Of a DNA stretch of 8,052 bases, positions 1-6,926 are shown piece by piece. Within the stretch, counting starts at the first letter, position 1. Each line of letters begins with the position of its first letter. The stretch covers positions 1,809 to 9,860 of the forward strand of contig DOCI01000134.1 in the NCBI GenBank assembly GCA_003503535.1. The letters run 5' to 3'. Origin of the DNA: Planctomycetaceae bacterium (GTDB taxonomy: Bacteria > Planctomycetota > Planctomycetia > Planctomycetales > Planctomycetaceae). The position numbers and the translations under genes are program-made. The notes under the pieces are model-generated. The model ran no database searches. It saw nothing but the letters and a program-made list of their open reading frames with translations, and had not been told where the DNA came from.

Positions 1-456
1 ATCCTGACCAAAGTCGATATCGCCAGCATGGCTTACGGACTCGAATGCCGGAGCCCGTTTCTGGATCATCAGGTTGCTGATCTGGCGACGTCTATGCCAC
101 TTAATTACAAGTTGAAGGGTCGCTATGGCAAGCAGATCCTTCGGGACACATTTGCCGATTTAATTCCCGAACCGATTCTGCAACGCTCGAAAATGGGATT
201 CGGCGTTCCTGTCGATCACTGGTTCCGAAACGAACTTAAACCGTTGTTGCATGATGTGCTGTTGAGCGAACGGGCGATGAGCCGTGGTTATTTTGAACCT
301 GCGAAAATTCAGAGGCTTGTCGAAGAACATACCACAGGTCTACGCGATCACAGCAAACATCTCTGGGCGTTACTTGTTCTTGAAGTCTGGTGTCGGATGT
401 TTATCGATGCATCAGCAGTTTCGGCGACACGACCAGCAAGTCATGGCGTGTTTTAA
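1..456 (+). CDS. asnB: Asparagine synthetase (glutamine-hydrolysing) family protein, C-terminal fragment
   Basis: The reading frame is open from base 1, so the 5' end lies outside the window; 151 residues remain of a family usually near 600. Only the end of the C-terminal synthetase domain is visible, the part that adenylates aspartate and accepts ammonia from the missing N-terminal glutaminase domain. The signature is the stretch TKVDIASMAYGLECRSPFLD (residues 3-22), matching the family pattern around K-x-D-x-x-S-M-A and E-x-R-x-P-F-L-D. Residues 34-40 (KLKGRYG) and the KMGFGVPVDHWFR segment near 61-73 are also typical. It could be true AsnB or a paralogue that amidates an exopolysaccharide or peptide; the missing N-terminus prevents a choice. 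The gene converges on pgsA and stops 5 bases before a large palindrome. Confidence 0.9.
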   Translation: MLTKVDIASMAYGLECRSPFLDHQVADLATSMPLNYKLKGRYGKQILRDTFADLIPEPILQRSKMGFGVPVDHWFRNELKPLLHDVLLSERAMSRGYFEPAKIQRLVEEHTTGLRDHSKHLWALLVLEVWCRMFIDASAVSATRPASHGVF

Positions 457-460
457 AAAT

Positions 461-545
461 TGGGTGGCACGTCCCTGAGCATCGCGAAGGGCGTGGTCTT
501 CTGAAATCGCCACGCCCATCACTTCGTTCTGGGACGTGCCACCCA
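461..545 (-). terminator. Nested palindrome between convergent genes, probable pgsA terminator
   Basis: The outer arms TGGGTGGCACGTCCC (461-475) and its exact reverse complement (531-545) form 15 perfect pairs. Inside them, GGGCGTGG (489-496) and CCACGCCC (510-517) form a second 8-bp stem. Read on the minus strand, the outer stem begins about 25 bases after the pgsA stop codon and is followed by A then TTTTT (positions 460-455), the layout of an intrinsic terminator. Read on the plus strand it follows the asnB stop closely, but the T-richness after it is weak and delayed, so termination of asnB is less certain. The length and two-tier structure exceed what a terminator needs, so it may also be a dispersed palindromic repeat. 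Confidence 0.7.
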
Positions 546-569
546 TTGCGAACAATTGCTTTTATTTAC

Positions 570-1106
570 TTACTCTGAGTTCTGTTTTTGCTTGTAAAGT
601 TTCACGCCGCGGAATGTGTATTCAATTCCACTGTAAATCGTAATCGCAATCGTCAGCCAGAGGATGACGTCTCGAATGATCAGAAATAGCGTGACACTTT
701 CTAACTGTGGCATCAGGCTGATCAGGCAGAATGGAATCGCAATCGATTGCATAACCATCTTCATTTTGCCAATCCAGGCAGCCGAGAAATCGATTCCCTG
801 TTGTTCAAAGAAGCCGCGCAGGCTGGTGATGTAAAGTTCGCGGACAATGATCGCTAACGTCATCCAGGGAGTGATTCCACTGCCTGCCACACTTTGCAGA
901 AAGATGAACGATCCACAGATAATGACTTTATCGACCAACGGATCGAGAATCCTTCCGAAGATGGTGACGAGGTTATATTTTCGAGCGAGATAACCATCCA
1001 CTGCATCCGTCGTAACGGCCACAACAAAAACGATGGTTGCAGTCAGCCACCAGTCTGTGAGTGAAATAATGGCAAACAGGACAAACGAAAGGATGAGCCG
1101 GGACAT
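570..1106 (-). CDS. pgsA: CDP-diacylglycerol--glycerol-3-phosphate 3-phosphatidyltransferase
   Basis: This integral membrane enzyme makes phosphatidylglycerol phosphate from CDP-diacylglycerol and glycerol 3-phosphate, the committed step to phosphatidylglycerol and cardiolipin. The CDP-alcohol phosphatidyltransferase motif D-x2-D-G-x2-A-R-x8-G-x3-D-x3-D is complete: D34, D37, G38, A41, R42, G51, D55 and D59. R89-E90 and the GKMKMVMQ segment (113-120) are also family features. Hydrophobic segments lie near 5-32, 60-72, 81-90 and 118-160. The first ATG (1106) has no visible Shine-Dalgarno sequence, and family-typical N-terminal residues (LNSPNIIS) are encoded in frame just upstream, so the true start is probably CTG at 1130 or a neighbouring non-AUG codon. 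The gene follows rimO by roughly 60-85 nt and probably shares its transcript. Identification is secure; the start is not. Confidence 0.92.
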   Translation of the reverse strand: MSRLILSFVLFAIISLTDWWLTATIVFVVAVTTDAVDGYLARKYNLVTIFGRILDPLVDKVIICGSFIFLQSVAGSGITPWMTLAIIVRELYITSLRGFFEQQGIDFSAAWIGKMKMVMQSIAIPFCLISLMPQLESVTLFLIIRDVILWLTIAITIYSGIEYTFRGVKLYKQKQNSE

Positions 1107-1121
1107 CGAAATGATGTTCGG

Positions 1122-1147
1122 AGAATTCAGGATCTTCTCTGAATTCT
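1122..1147 (-). promoter_or_regulatory. Inverted repeat over the probable pgsA start
   Basis: On the minus strand AGAATTCAG (1147-1139) and its exact complement CTGAATTCT (1130-1122) form a 9-bp stem around an 8-nt loop, AGAAGATC (1138-1131). The loop carries the purine-rich AGAAG, the only Shine-Dalgarno-like sequence near the start. The candidate CTG start codon (1130-1128) opens the descending arm. No T-run follows, so it does not look like a rimO terminator. A role in pgsA translation initiation is inference only. Confidence 0.4.
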
Positions 1148-1192
1148 GCGGTTGGTGAGATACTTCTGGAGTGGGGGATGAATTGCTAATGA

Positions 1193-2614
1193 CTAAACCT
1201 CGTCGTCTTCTTCATCGGAAGCGACCACGCCAATCAGGTCGTAATCCTGTGTTCCTACGATTTCGACCGGCACGAATTCTCCAATTTGAAGTCCTTCACC
1301 CTGAACGTAAACTGTTCCATCAATTTCCGGTGTGTCTGCATAAGTGCGTCCTAGCCAGAGACCCGGTTCGACCTCTTCATCGATCAGCACATCCAGTTCA
1401 TAGCCGACGAGCGATTCGCCAAAGTCAAAGGCGATCTGTTGCTGATCGGCCATCAAGGTTTCAACTCGCTGTTGTTTGATCTCTTCGGGCAAATGTCCAT
1501 CCAGTTTCACTGCTGGTGTTCCCGGCTCGATCGAATAGGGGAAGACGCCCATTCGCTGGAAGCGCGTGTTCTTGACGAATTCGCGCAGTTCTTCAAATTG
1601 CTCATCGGTTTCGCCAGGGAAGCCGACGACAAATGTGGTGCGCAGGACGAGATTGGGGATACGTGTTCGCAGTTTTTCAACCAGTTCAATCGTGCGATCC
1701 CGGTCGACACGCCGTTGCATCCGCTTGAGGACCTTGCTGTTAATGTGTTGAAGCGGCATATCGAGATACGGAATGATCTTGCTTGAGGTCGCAATCTTGT
1801 CGATCAAGGCATCTGTGAAATTGACAGGATACAGGTACATCAACCGGATCCATTGAATCCCTTCGACCTGCTCGAGTTCATTCAGCAAATCGACAAGACG
1901 GACTTCACCGTACAGATCCATGCCGTAATACGTCGTGTCCTGAGCGACAAGAATTAACTCTTTGACCCCATCGGCTGCCAGTTCCTGGGCTTCTTCGATA
2001 ATCGCTTCGATCGGTTTCGTGACATGCTTGCCACGCATCTTGGGAATCGAGCAGAAGGTGCAGGTTCGATTGCAACCTTCGGAGATTTTCAGATAAGCAA
2101 AATGAGCTGGCGTAATTCGGAGGCGGGCTCGATCATCCATCGCGCGAATCGGAGCAGGGCGGAACAGGTCACGCTGTTCGTTGTGATGCCCCACCAGACG
2201 ATCAGCCACCTTGCTGATTTCATCGCGCCCAAACACACCCACCACATGATCAATTTCCGGCAGCCGGGCGCGTAGATCTCCACCAATTCGTTCGGGAAGA
2301 CAACCGGCGACAATCACGCCTTTCGTTTTGCCCTGACGTTTGAGCTCGAGCATCTCTTCGATCACATCAAACGACTCTTTCCGCGAACTGTCGATGAATC
2401 CGCAGGTATTGATGATGACAAAATCGCTCCCCTCGGGATTGGCTACCAGAGAGTATCCATCCACAGCCAGCGTCCCCAGCATTTTCTCGCTGTCCACGAG
2501 ATTCTTCGGGCAACCGAGCGAGACAAACGCGTATTGTCCCTTAAAACCATCACTTTCAATTTCGGTGACAGAGGAGGTTTGTTCTGTGAGATCAAGTATC
2601 GGGAGTTGGGTCAT
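1193..2614 (-). CDS. rimO: Ribosomal protein S12 (aspartate) methylthiotransferase RimO
   Basis: RimO is a cytoplasmic radical-SAM enzyme that adds a methylthio group to the conserved aspartate of ribosomal protein S12. All three regions are present. The N-terminal methylthiotransferase domain has SLGCPKNLVDSE (residues 32-43) and cluster ligands C35, C71 and C105. The radical-SAM core has C-x3-C-x2-C at C181, C185 and C188. The C-terminal TRAM-type segment spans about 405-473. The SLGCPKNLVDSE form and the S12-type core separate it from the tRNA-modifying MiaB and MtaB. At 473 residues it is slightly long, because about 27 residues precede the first conserved strand. No other start codon lies near, so the start at 2614 stands although its ribosome binding site is weak. 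The C-terminus is acidic (DEEDDEV). A perfect -10 box lies about 40 nt upstream, and pgsA follows. Confidence 0.96.
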   Translation of the reverse strand: MTQLPILDLTEQTSSVTEIESDGFKGQYAFVSLGCPKNLVDSEKMLGTLAVDGYSLVANPEGSDFVIINTCGFIDSSRKESFDVIEEMLELKRQGKTKGVIVAGCLPERIGGDLRARLPEIDHVVGVFGRDEISKVADRLVGHHNEQRDLFRPAPIRAMDDRARLRITPAHFAYLKISEGCNRTCTFCSIPKMRGKHVTKPIEAIIEEAQELAADGVKELILVAQDTTYYGMDLYGEVRLVDLLNELEQVEGIQWIRLMYLYPVNFTDALIDKIATSSKIIPYLDMPLQHINSKVLKRMQRRVDRDRTIELVEKLRTRIPNLVLRTTFVVGFPGETDEQFEELREFVKNTRFQRMGVFPYSIEPGTPAVKLDGHLPEEIKQQRVETLMADQQQIAFDFGESLVGYELDVLIDEEVEPGLWLGRTYADTPEIDGTVYVQGEGLQIGEFVPVEIVGTQDYDLIGVVASDEEDDEV

Positions 2615-2654
2615 AAATCTGTTATTTCGGTGTAAAAGTGCTTGTCAGGCAGGC

Positions 2655-2660
2655 ATTATA
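2655..2660 (-). promoter_or_regulatory. Candidate sigma-70 -10 box for rimO-pgsA
   Basis: The minus strand reads TATAAT exactly, 40 bases before the rimO start codon and inside the 105-bp hemW-rimO gap. At the usual distance upstream there is only a poor -35 match (TTCCGT at 2682-2677, 16-bp spacer), and there is no extended -10 TG. The placement suits a separate promoter for rimO-pgsA, but one hexamer is modest evidence. Confidence 0.4.
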
Positions 2661-2719
2661 CCGTGAGATTCCAGGAACGGAAGCGGTTGATTTCGCCATT
2701 TCTGATGGGAATTCTTATC

Positions 2720-3904
2720 TCAGACCAGAATCGAGGCAATTTCGTCGGCAAACAGGAGTCCATTTGCAGTGATCTTCAGACAAGCTGACTCTCTCTGAAT
2801 CCAGCCTTTTTCTATCAAATCGCCGATTTCATTTTTACAGCAGACAGCAAGATCGATCCCGGTTGTCTTACTAAGTTCATCAAGATTGACTCCCTGTCGC
2901 TTGCGTAATCCAATGGCCAGAAGTTCACGGGCACGTTCTTCGGCTGTCAAATCATCAGTCGAAACAATCGGGGATTGATTCTGTTCCAGTCGATTCATCC
3001 AGGTATAGGAACTCCGATGATTCGATTGACGCTGCCCATTCACAAAAGAAGCGGCTCCGGGACCAAATGCAAGGTAAGGTCTGCCAGACCAGTAAGTATT
3101 GTTGTGACGGGATTGATGACCTGCTTTTGCGAAATTGGAAATTTCGTAATGATCGTAGTCGGCGTTGGTTAATTCCGAAATGGTTTTCAGATACATCTCG
3201 ACTTCCAACTCGTCGTCAGTCGACTGAAAATTTCCTTTGTTCCGGTCACTCCAGAAACGGGTCCCTTTCTCGTAGGTTAATGCATAGCTGGAAATGTGCG
3301 GCGGCTGAAATGAGATCGCTTTTGAAAGCATTTGCTGCCATTCATCCAGTGTTTGTCCGGGAATCGCAAAGATGAGATCCAGCGAAAAGTTGTTGAAATT
3401 TTGCTGAATCAGTTCAATCGCTGTTTCGGTTTGCTGAACCGAATGTGTCCGCTCCAGTTGAGCTAATCGGGAGTCATCAAATGCCTGCACACCAAGACTG
3501 ACGCGATTGACGCCCGCTGATTTTAGAACCTGGATTTTGTCTGCTGTCAGGCCATCAGGATTCGCTTCAATTGTGTATTCCGCTTCAGGGGCCAATGAAA
3601 AGTAATCACTAAGAATGTTGAAGAAATCTTCGAGTTCGCCGGCTGAAAGAAGAGTCGGAGTGCCGCCTCCGATATAAAGTGTGTCGACTTCCAAGAGGTG
3701 AGAATCGAGATGCGGAGAGGTCTCCAACTCCTTCTGCAAAGCGTTCAGATAGCGCGGTATCAACTCGGCTCGATTCGCGATGATCGAAAAATCGCAATAT
3801 CCACAGCGATGTTCGCAGAAAGGGACGTGCACATAAATGGAACGGAGAGGCAGAGACATGAATGTCGGGGTAACTTCCGTTTCAGACTTCGCAGAATCAG
3901 ACAT
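2720..3904 (-). CDS. hemW: Radical SAM heme chaperone HemW
   Basis: This is a cytoplasmic radical-SAM family protein. HemW proteins bind heme and pass it to respiratory target proteins, and were long mis-annotated as oxygen-independent coproporphyrinogen oxidase. The core motif YVHVPFCEHRCGYCDF (residues 24-39) gives C30, C34 and C37. The residue two after C37 is phenylalanine, whereas true HemN has a fourth cysteine there, so this is the HemW subtype. Other family marks are GGGTPT (79-84), SLGVQAFDD (136-144), the HemW-type HNNTYW (267-272) and a C-terminal winged-helix-like HemN-C region (about 315-394). The length of 394 is normal. Translation could instead begin at M16, but ATG 3904 lies 3 nt after the upstream stop codon, which suggests translational coupling. 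Confidence 0.93.
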   Translation of the reverse strand: MSDSAKSETEVTPTFMSLPLRSIYVHVPFCEHRCGYCDFSIIANRAELIPRYLNALQKELETSPHLDSHLLEVDTLYIGGGTPTLLSAGELEDFFNILSDYFSLAPEAEYTIEANPDGLTADKIQVLKSAGVNRVSLGVQAFDDSRLAQLERTHSVQQTETAIELIQQNFNNFSLDLIFAIPGQTLDEWQQMLSKAISFQPPHISSYALTYEKGTRFWSDRNKGNFQSTDDELEVEMYLKTISELTNADYDHYEISNFAKAGHQSRHNNTYWSGRPYLAFGPGAASFVNGQRQSNHRSSYTWMNRLEQNQSPIVSTDDLTAEERARELLAIGLRKRQGVNLDELSKTTGIDLAVCCKNEIGDLIEKGWIQRESACLKITANGLLFADEIASILV

Positions 3905-3907
3905 CGT

Positions 3908-4645
3908 TTACTCGCGAGGTCGACGGAGGCGGATGCCGTAGATCTTTAAGGGCTTGGGGCCGTATTTCGTATCGTAGGTCCCCAGAATAATGTCGCCTTC
4001 TTCATAGTTGGGAAGTTCATGATCTTCGATCAGAACACGGCGATTAATTTGAGCGGTCAATTTTCCATCGAGAACGCTGACTGTTAGTGGTTCATTTCCC
4101 CGGCATTCATATCGTGCAATTTCAATATCCGAAGCTTCTATCCCTTTGCTTCGGGCGAATTGCGAAATGAACCAGGGACTGCCGCTGGTTTTGAGTGTCA
4201 CATTGTAGAGTCCATGTCCATGACCATCTTTGAAGCCGTAAAGCAGATACCAACCTCCCTCGCCTTCTGCATTAATCCCCATTTCCAACTCAAAGTCCTT
4301 TGCCGTTCCCAGTTTGAGCGCCGCACTGCGACCGGAGGCCTGATGAAGAGCTCCTTGAGCAATCCCCCAGGTCCCATCGACAATCACATGATTCAGGCGA
4401 AAGATATCCTTCTCAAGTTCTCCCGAGAACTCGAAATCGGTCATCACTTCGAGAGGATACTTTTCCAGGTCTGTTTCTGAGACTGTGATTTTGGGAGAAG
4501 CTCGATACAGATACTCCCACGGACCCATTTTGATCACTGTTTCCTGTGACAGACAGTCCGTCGAAATTGAGATCATTAGGCAGAGAAATGAGAATAGATA
4601 TAATGAGAAATTGGTGGATGGCTGTTTGTACAATTGGCGGTTCAT
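3908..4645 (-). CDS. Secreted protein of unknown function, jellyroll (DUF1080-like) fold suspected
   Basis: This 245-residue protein has an N-terminal signal peptide: a short polar region with K and R, a hydrophobic core at about 14-28 ([15 protein letters not shown]), and a likely cleavage near residue 34 after CLSQ. The cysteine at 31 does not sit in a good lipobox because D precedes it, so a lipoprotein is unlikely. The pattern [13 protein letters not shown] (90-102), KDFELEMGI (116-124), a Gly- and aromatic-rich middle (128-150) and a C-terminal IYGIRLRR strand (235-242) resembles the concanavalin-like DUF1080 (3-keto-disaccharide hydrolase) and LamG-like families. No catalytic residues can be assigned, so the function is unknown. 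It lies 41 nt after trpE and 3 nt before hemW, probably in one transcript with no obvious functional link. Confidence 0.82.
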   Translation of the reverse strand: MNRQLYKQPSTNFSLYLFSFLCLMISISTDCLSQETVIKMGPWEYLYRASPKITVSETDLEKYPLEVMTDFEFSGELEKDIFRLNHVIVDGTWGIAQGALHQASGRSAALKLGTAKDFELEMGINAEGEGGWYLLYGFKDGHGHGLYNVTLKTSGSPWFISQFARSKGIEASDIEIARYECRGNEPLTVSVLDGKLTAQINRRVLIEDHELPNYEEGDIILGTYDTKYGPKPLKIYGIRLRRPRE

Positions 4646-4652
4646 TGGTGCA

Positions 4653-4658
4653 TCACCT
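4653..4658 (-). promoter_or_regulatory. Ribosome binding site supporting the start at 4645
   Basis: AGGTGA on the minus strand lies 7 nt before the ATG at 4645. It is one of the clearer Shine-Dalgarno sequences in the window and supports this start for the secreted protein. Confidence 0.6.
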
Positions 4659-4686
4659 GTTAAAATCGAGTTTCTTAAGTCGACAT

Positions 4687-6183
4687 TTATTCATGAGCAG
4701 ACAATTGATAATGCGCTATTGAGATCGCTTTGAGAAGTCCACGGGCCTTATTTAATGTTTCTTCGTATTCCATCGAAGGAACACTATCGGCCACCATGCC
4801 AGCACCGGCTTGCACATAAACCTGATTTTCCTGTTTGACAAGCGTTCGCAAGGCAATACAGGTATCCATGTCGCCCGTGAAATCGATATACCCAACCGCT
4901 CCCGCGTAAGGTCCGCGACGATGCCGTTCGAGTTCATCGATGATCTGCATTGCTCGGACTTTGGGGGCTCCGGAAACCGTGCCTGCGGGCAATGCTGCTC
5001 TCAGGGCATCCAGAGCAGACAACTCTTTGCGTAATTGCCCCGTTACATTGGATGTGATGTGCATAACATGGCTGTAACGCTCGACAACCATCACATCTTT
5101 GACTTCAATCGAATTGTACTCGGCGACGCGGCCGACATCGTTCCTGGCCAGATCGACGAGCATTACATGCTCTGCCCGTTCTTTGGGATCGGCCAGCAAA
5201 TCCTCTTCGAGTGCCTGATCTTCCTCGGCTGTTTTGCCACGAGGTCGGGTTCCTGCCAGCGGCCGAACGGTCACTTCGCCATGTTCGACGCGGGTCATGA
5301 TTTCGGGAGAACTGCCAACTAATGTCACTTCGGGTGATTTCACCAGGAACATAAACGGACTGGGATTCACCACCCGCAATGCCCGATAAATCGCCAGCTC
5401 ACTGGCAGAAGTTTCGAGTTGCAATCGCTGACTCAAAACAACCTGAAAGATGTCGCCCGCTCGAATATATTCCTTGCTCGCTTCCACAGCGGCTTCAAAT
5501 TCCGGTCGTTCAAAATTCGAAGTCCACTCGAGAGTTCGATCATCGTCGAGTCGAAGTTGTTCTGGAGGAATTGGGTTGGGATTGGTTTCCAGCTGACTGC
5601 ATAAATCCTGGAGCGTGTCGCTGGCTTGTTTATATGCCTCTTCGAGAGATTTCTCATCAACTTTGGCGATCGCGACCACGAAAATCGTTTTATTGATATG
5701 ATCAAAAATGACCATGCGGTTGTACAAACCAAACAGCATATCGGGGACATGCCGGTCATCTTCGGGAGCATTTGGAAGATTCTCGGTATAACGGACGACA
5801 TCATACCCGGCATAGCCGACCGCTCCCCCACAAAAACGTGGCAACTGAGGATGCGGAGCCATCTGATAGGGTTCCATCAATTCGCCAAGCAGGTCCAGGG
5901 GATCGTCGCAGGTCAGGCTTCGCGAGTTTCCCTTTTCAACAATCGTAACTTCGTTCCCTTTGGCTTGAATCGTCAGAAAAGGATTGGAGCCAATAAAACT
6001 GTATCGTCCAATCCGCTCGCCACCGACCACGCTCTCAAACAAAAAGGAATGTTCTTCCTTGTGAAGCCTGCGATAAGCCTCGACAGGAGAGAGGGAATCT
6101 CCCGTCATTTGGCAATAGACAGGCACCAGAGTTTGCCCCTGAGCCTGTTGTTGAAACGTTTCAAAATCCGGAAGTGGCGTCAT
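4687..6183 (-). CDS. trpE: Anthranilate synthase component I
   Basis: This cytoplasmic chorismate-using enzyme catalyses the first committed step of tryptophan synthesis, forming anthranilate with ammonia supplied by the TrpG glutaminase subunit. At 498 residues it is full length. The N-terminal domain has the feedback-site motif [18 protein letters not shown] (48-65), with S51 at the position of the serine that binds inhibitory tryptophan. The chorismate-binding domain (about 225-485) carries [10 protein letters not shown] (307-316), [18 protein letters not shown] (332-349), the [13 protein letters not shown] region (368-380) and [14 protein letters not shown] (399-412). The PLAGTRPRG and [10 protein letters not shown] forms favour TrpE over PabB. 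No trpG or other trp gene adjoins, so the partner must be encoded elsewhere. No Shine-Dalgarno sequence, attenuator or Trp-rich leader peptide is visible upstream; the left REP hairpin ends 48 nt before the start codon. Confidence 0.95.
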   Translation of the reverse strand: MTPLPDFETFQQQAQGQTLVPVYCQMTGDSLSPVEAYRRLHKEEHSFLFESVVGGERIGRYSFIGSNPFLTIQAKGNEVTIVEKGNSRSLTCDDPLDLLGELMEPYQMAPHPQLPRFCGGAVGYAGYDVVRYTENLPNAPEDDRHVPDMLFGLYNRMVIFDHINKTIFVVAIAKVDEKSLEEAYKQASDTLQDLCSQLETNPNPIPPEQLRLDDDRTLEWTSNFERPEFEAAVEASKEYIRAGDIFQVVLSQRLQLETSASELAIYRALRVVNPSPFMFLVKSPEVTLVGSSPEIMTRVEHGEVTVRPLAGTRPRGKTAEEDQALEEDLLADPKERAEHVMLVDLARNDVGRVAEYNSIEVKDVMVVERYSHVMHITSNVTGQLRKELSALDALRAALPAGTVSGAPKVRAMQIIDELERHRRGPYAGAVGYIDFTGDMDTCIALRTLVKQENQVYVQAGAGMVADSVPSMEYEETLNKARGLLKAISIAHYQLSAHE

Positions 6184-6231
6184 GAGATAAGTTCAATAAC
6201 GATGAGTTAGTTAATTGTGCTTGATACAAAA

Positions 6232-6263
6232 TGTAGGTTGGGTTAGCGAAGCGTAACCCAACA
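6232..6263 (+). repeat. REP-like element, left copy
   Basis: The head tetranucleotide GTAG (6233-6236) is followed directly by a hairpin. Its arms are GTTGGGTTA (6237-6245) and TAACCCAAC (6254-6262); the stem continues as GC/GC around a GAA loop, leaving one bulged G at 6253. A GTAG head plus imperfect hairpin is the classical REP layout recognised by RAYT proteins. It is identical over 32 bp to the right copy in inverse orientation. It lies 11 nt past the transposase stop codon and within 50 nt of the trpE start, so it may be transcribed as part of the trpE leader. Confidence 0.85.
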
Positions 6264-6274
6264 TTGTTAAGTCA

Positions 6275-6820
6275 CTACTCCAAGTTTTTGAATTCATCGC
6301 CATACCAATGACTCGAATTCCCCCAATCCATCGAATATTCACCTAGTTTGACATATCGATGAAATGTTGACCATGGCCACTCTTTCACTTTTTCAACTAA
6401 TCGATGTTTTACCGGATTCACATGCAGATAATCGACGCAGCGTTTCATGTCTAACTCATCACGGCAAGTATGTTCATAAAATCGTCTTTGCCAGATTGCC
6501 TTCTCATTTTTGCTTTCACGGCTTGTTGATGTTATTCCCTCTTGCCCATGACTGCTGAGCCAAAGTTTCGTAAATTTGCTTTTTACAAGCCTGATCCGAG
6601 TTGAGTAATCTGAATCGATTATTGGTAGTGTCCAGATTGTATGTATGTGATCTGGTAATAAAACAATTGCAGCAATATCAAATGGATGACCTTTTTGAAT
6701 ACTTTTGATCGCAGTTCGTAAACAGGAACGCCCCAATTGAGTTGTTAATATTGGTCTTCTTTGATGCGTGACAATTGTGAAAAAATACGTCCTGCCTACC
6801 TTTGATCGACGATATTTCAT
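6275..6820 (-). CDS. REP-associated tyrosine transposase (RAYT, Y1_Tnp/IS200-like HUH enzyme)
   Basis: This 181-residue single-strand DNA transposase-like enzyme binds and nicks REP hairpins through a covalent phosphotyrosine. The HUH metal-binding pair is H58 and H60 in LLPDHIHTIW (54-63). The probable nucleophile is Y131 in DYLHVNPVKHRLV (130-142), the hallmark block that separates RAYTs from ordinary IS200 TnpA. Upstream of it, WQRRFYEHTCRDE (110-122) is the conserved linking block, and WPWSTFHRYV (148-157) is a typical tail motif. The length fits the family, and nothing is truncated or frameshifted, so it may be active. AGGA lies 8 nt upstream of the ATG. The gene looks more AT-rich than its neighbours, consistent with acquisition. 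It is co-directional with trpE. Confidence 0.93.
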   Translation of the reverse strand: MKYRRSKVGRTYFFTIVTHQRRPILTTQLGRSCLRTAIKSIQKGHPFDIAAIVLLPDHIHTIWTLPIIDSDYSTRIRLVKSKFTKLWLSSHGQEGITSTSRESKNEKAIWQRRFYEHTCRDELDMKRCVDYLHVNPVKHRLVEKVKEWPWSTFHRYVKLGEYSMDWGNSSHWYGDEFKNLE

Positions 6821-6824
6821 GGAA

Positions 6825-6842
6825 TCAATCCTGAAAGATTGA
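6825..6842 (-). repeat. Small inverted repeat over the transposase ribosome binding site
   Basis: TCAATC (6842-6837 on the minus strand) and GATTGA (6830-6825) form a 6-bp stem with a 6-nt loop just upstream of the transposase start codon. The AGGA Shine-Dalgarno-like sequence straddles the loop and the second arm. It could restrict translation of the transposase, but six base pairs can arise by chance. Confidence 0.25.
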
Positions 6843-6858
6843 CTTCGTGCTAAAAAAT

Positions 6859-6890
6859 TGTTGGGTTACGCTTCGCTAACCCAACCTACA
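6859..6890 (-). repeat. REP-like element, right copy
   Basis: This is the exact reverse complement of the element at 6232-6263 over all 32 bp, with GTAG (6889-6886) followed by the same bulged hairpin on the minus strand. It lies 38 nt upstream of the transposase start codon. Identity ends at both borders, so the 32 bp is the conserved unit. Confidence 0.85.
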
Positions 6891-6926
6891 ACATTGAAAA
6901 ATCCATTCGTCTAATTTAATCAAATG

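Larger units (their letters stand above)
6232..6890 (-). mobile_element. RAYT/REP unit: tyrosine transposase flanked by inverted REP hairpins
   Basis: The 659-bp unit consists of one transposase gene between two identical 32-bp palindromic elements in opposite orientation, each with its GTAG head pointing outward. This is the arrangement described for REP-associated tyrosine transposases, which are IS200/IS605 relatives thought to mobilise or spread REP sequences and are often domesticated single-copy genes. The unit sits between the rny terminator region and trpE. No target-site duplication is visible, as expected for single-strand HUH transposition. Confidence 0.8.

Noticed and set aside
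390..578. Plus-strand open frame running through the 461-545 palindrome
   Set aside because: It overlaps the end of asnB in another frame and continues across the palindrome; the translation looks random.
2340..2666. Plus-strand open frame of 108 codons antisense to the rimO 5' region
   Set aside because: It lies opposite a well-conserved gene and its translation has no recognisable domain; it is a by-product of rimO codon usage.
2720..3904. Annotation as oxygen-independent coproporphyrinogen III oxidase (HemN)
   Set aside because: The fourth cysteine of the HemN C-x3-C-x2-C-x-C motif is replaced by phenylalanine, and HNNTYW is present, both HemW features.
4642..4653. Mini-ORF ATG CAC CAA TGA overlapping the start codon of the secreted protein gene
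   Set aside because: Its start lies immediately next to the AGGTGA ribosome binding site, too close to be initiated; it is probably chance.
4687..6183. Annotation as aminodeoxychorismate synthase component PabB
   Set aside because: The PLAGTRPRG and [10 protein letters not shown] motifs and the N-terminal LFES feedback motif favour TrpE.
5626..6210. Plus-strand open frame of 194 codons antisense to trpE
   Set aside because: It is long, but entirely opposite conserved TrpE sequence apart from its last bases, and has no family features.
6184..6231. Possible trp leader peptide or attenuator upstream of trpE
   Set aside because: There is no short frame with tandem Trp codons and no alternative terminator/antiterminator pair; the only hairpin is the REP element.
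6232..6890. A CRISPR array or toxin-antitoxin module suggested by paired repeats around a small gene
   Set aside because: There are only two repeats, in inverted orientation, without regular spacers, and the gene has clear RAYT motifs.
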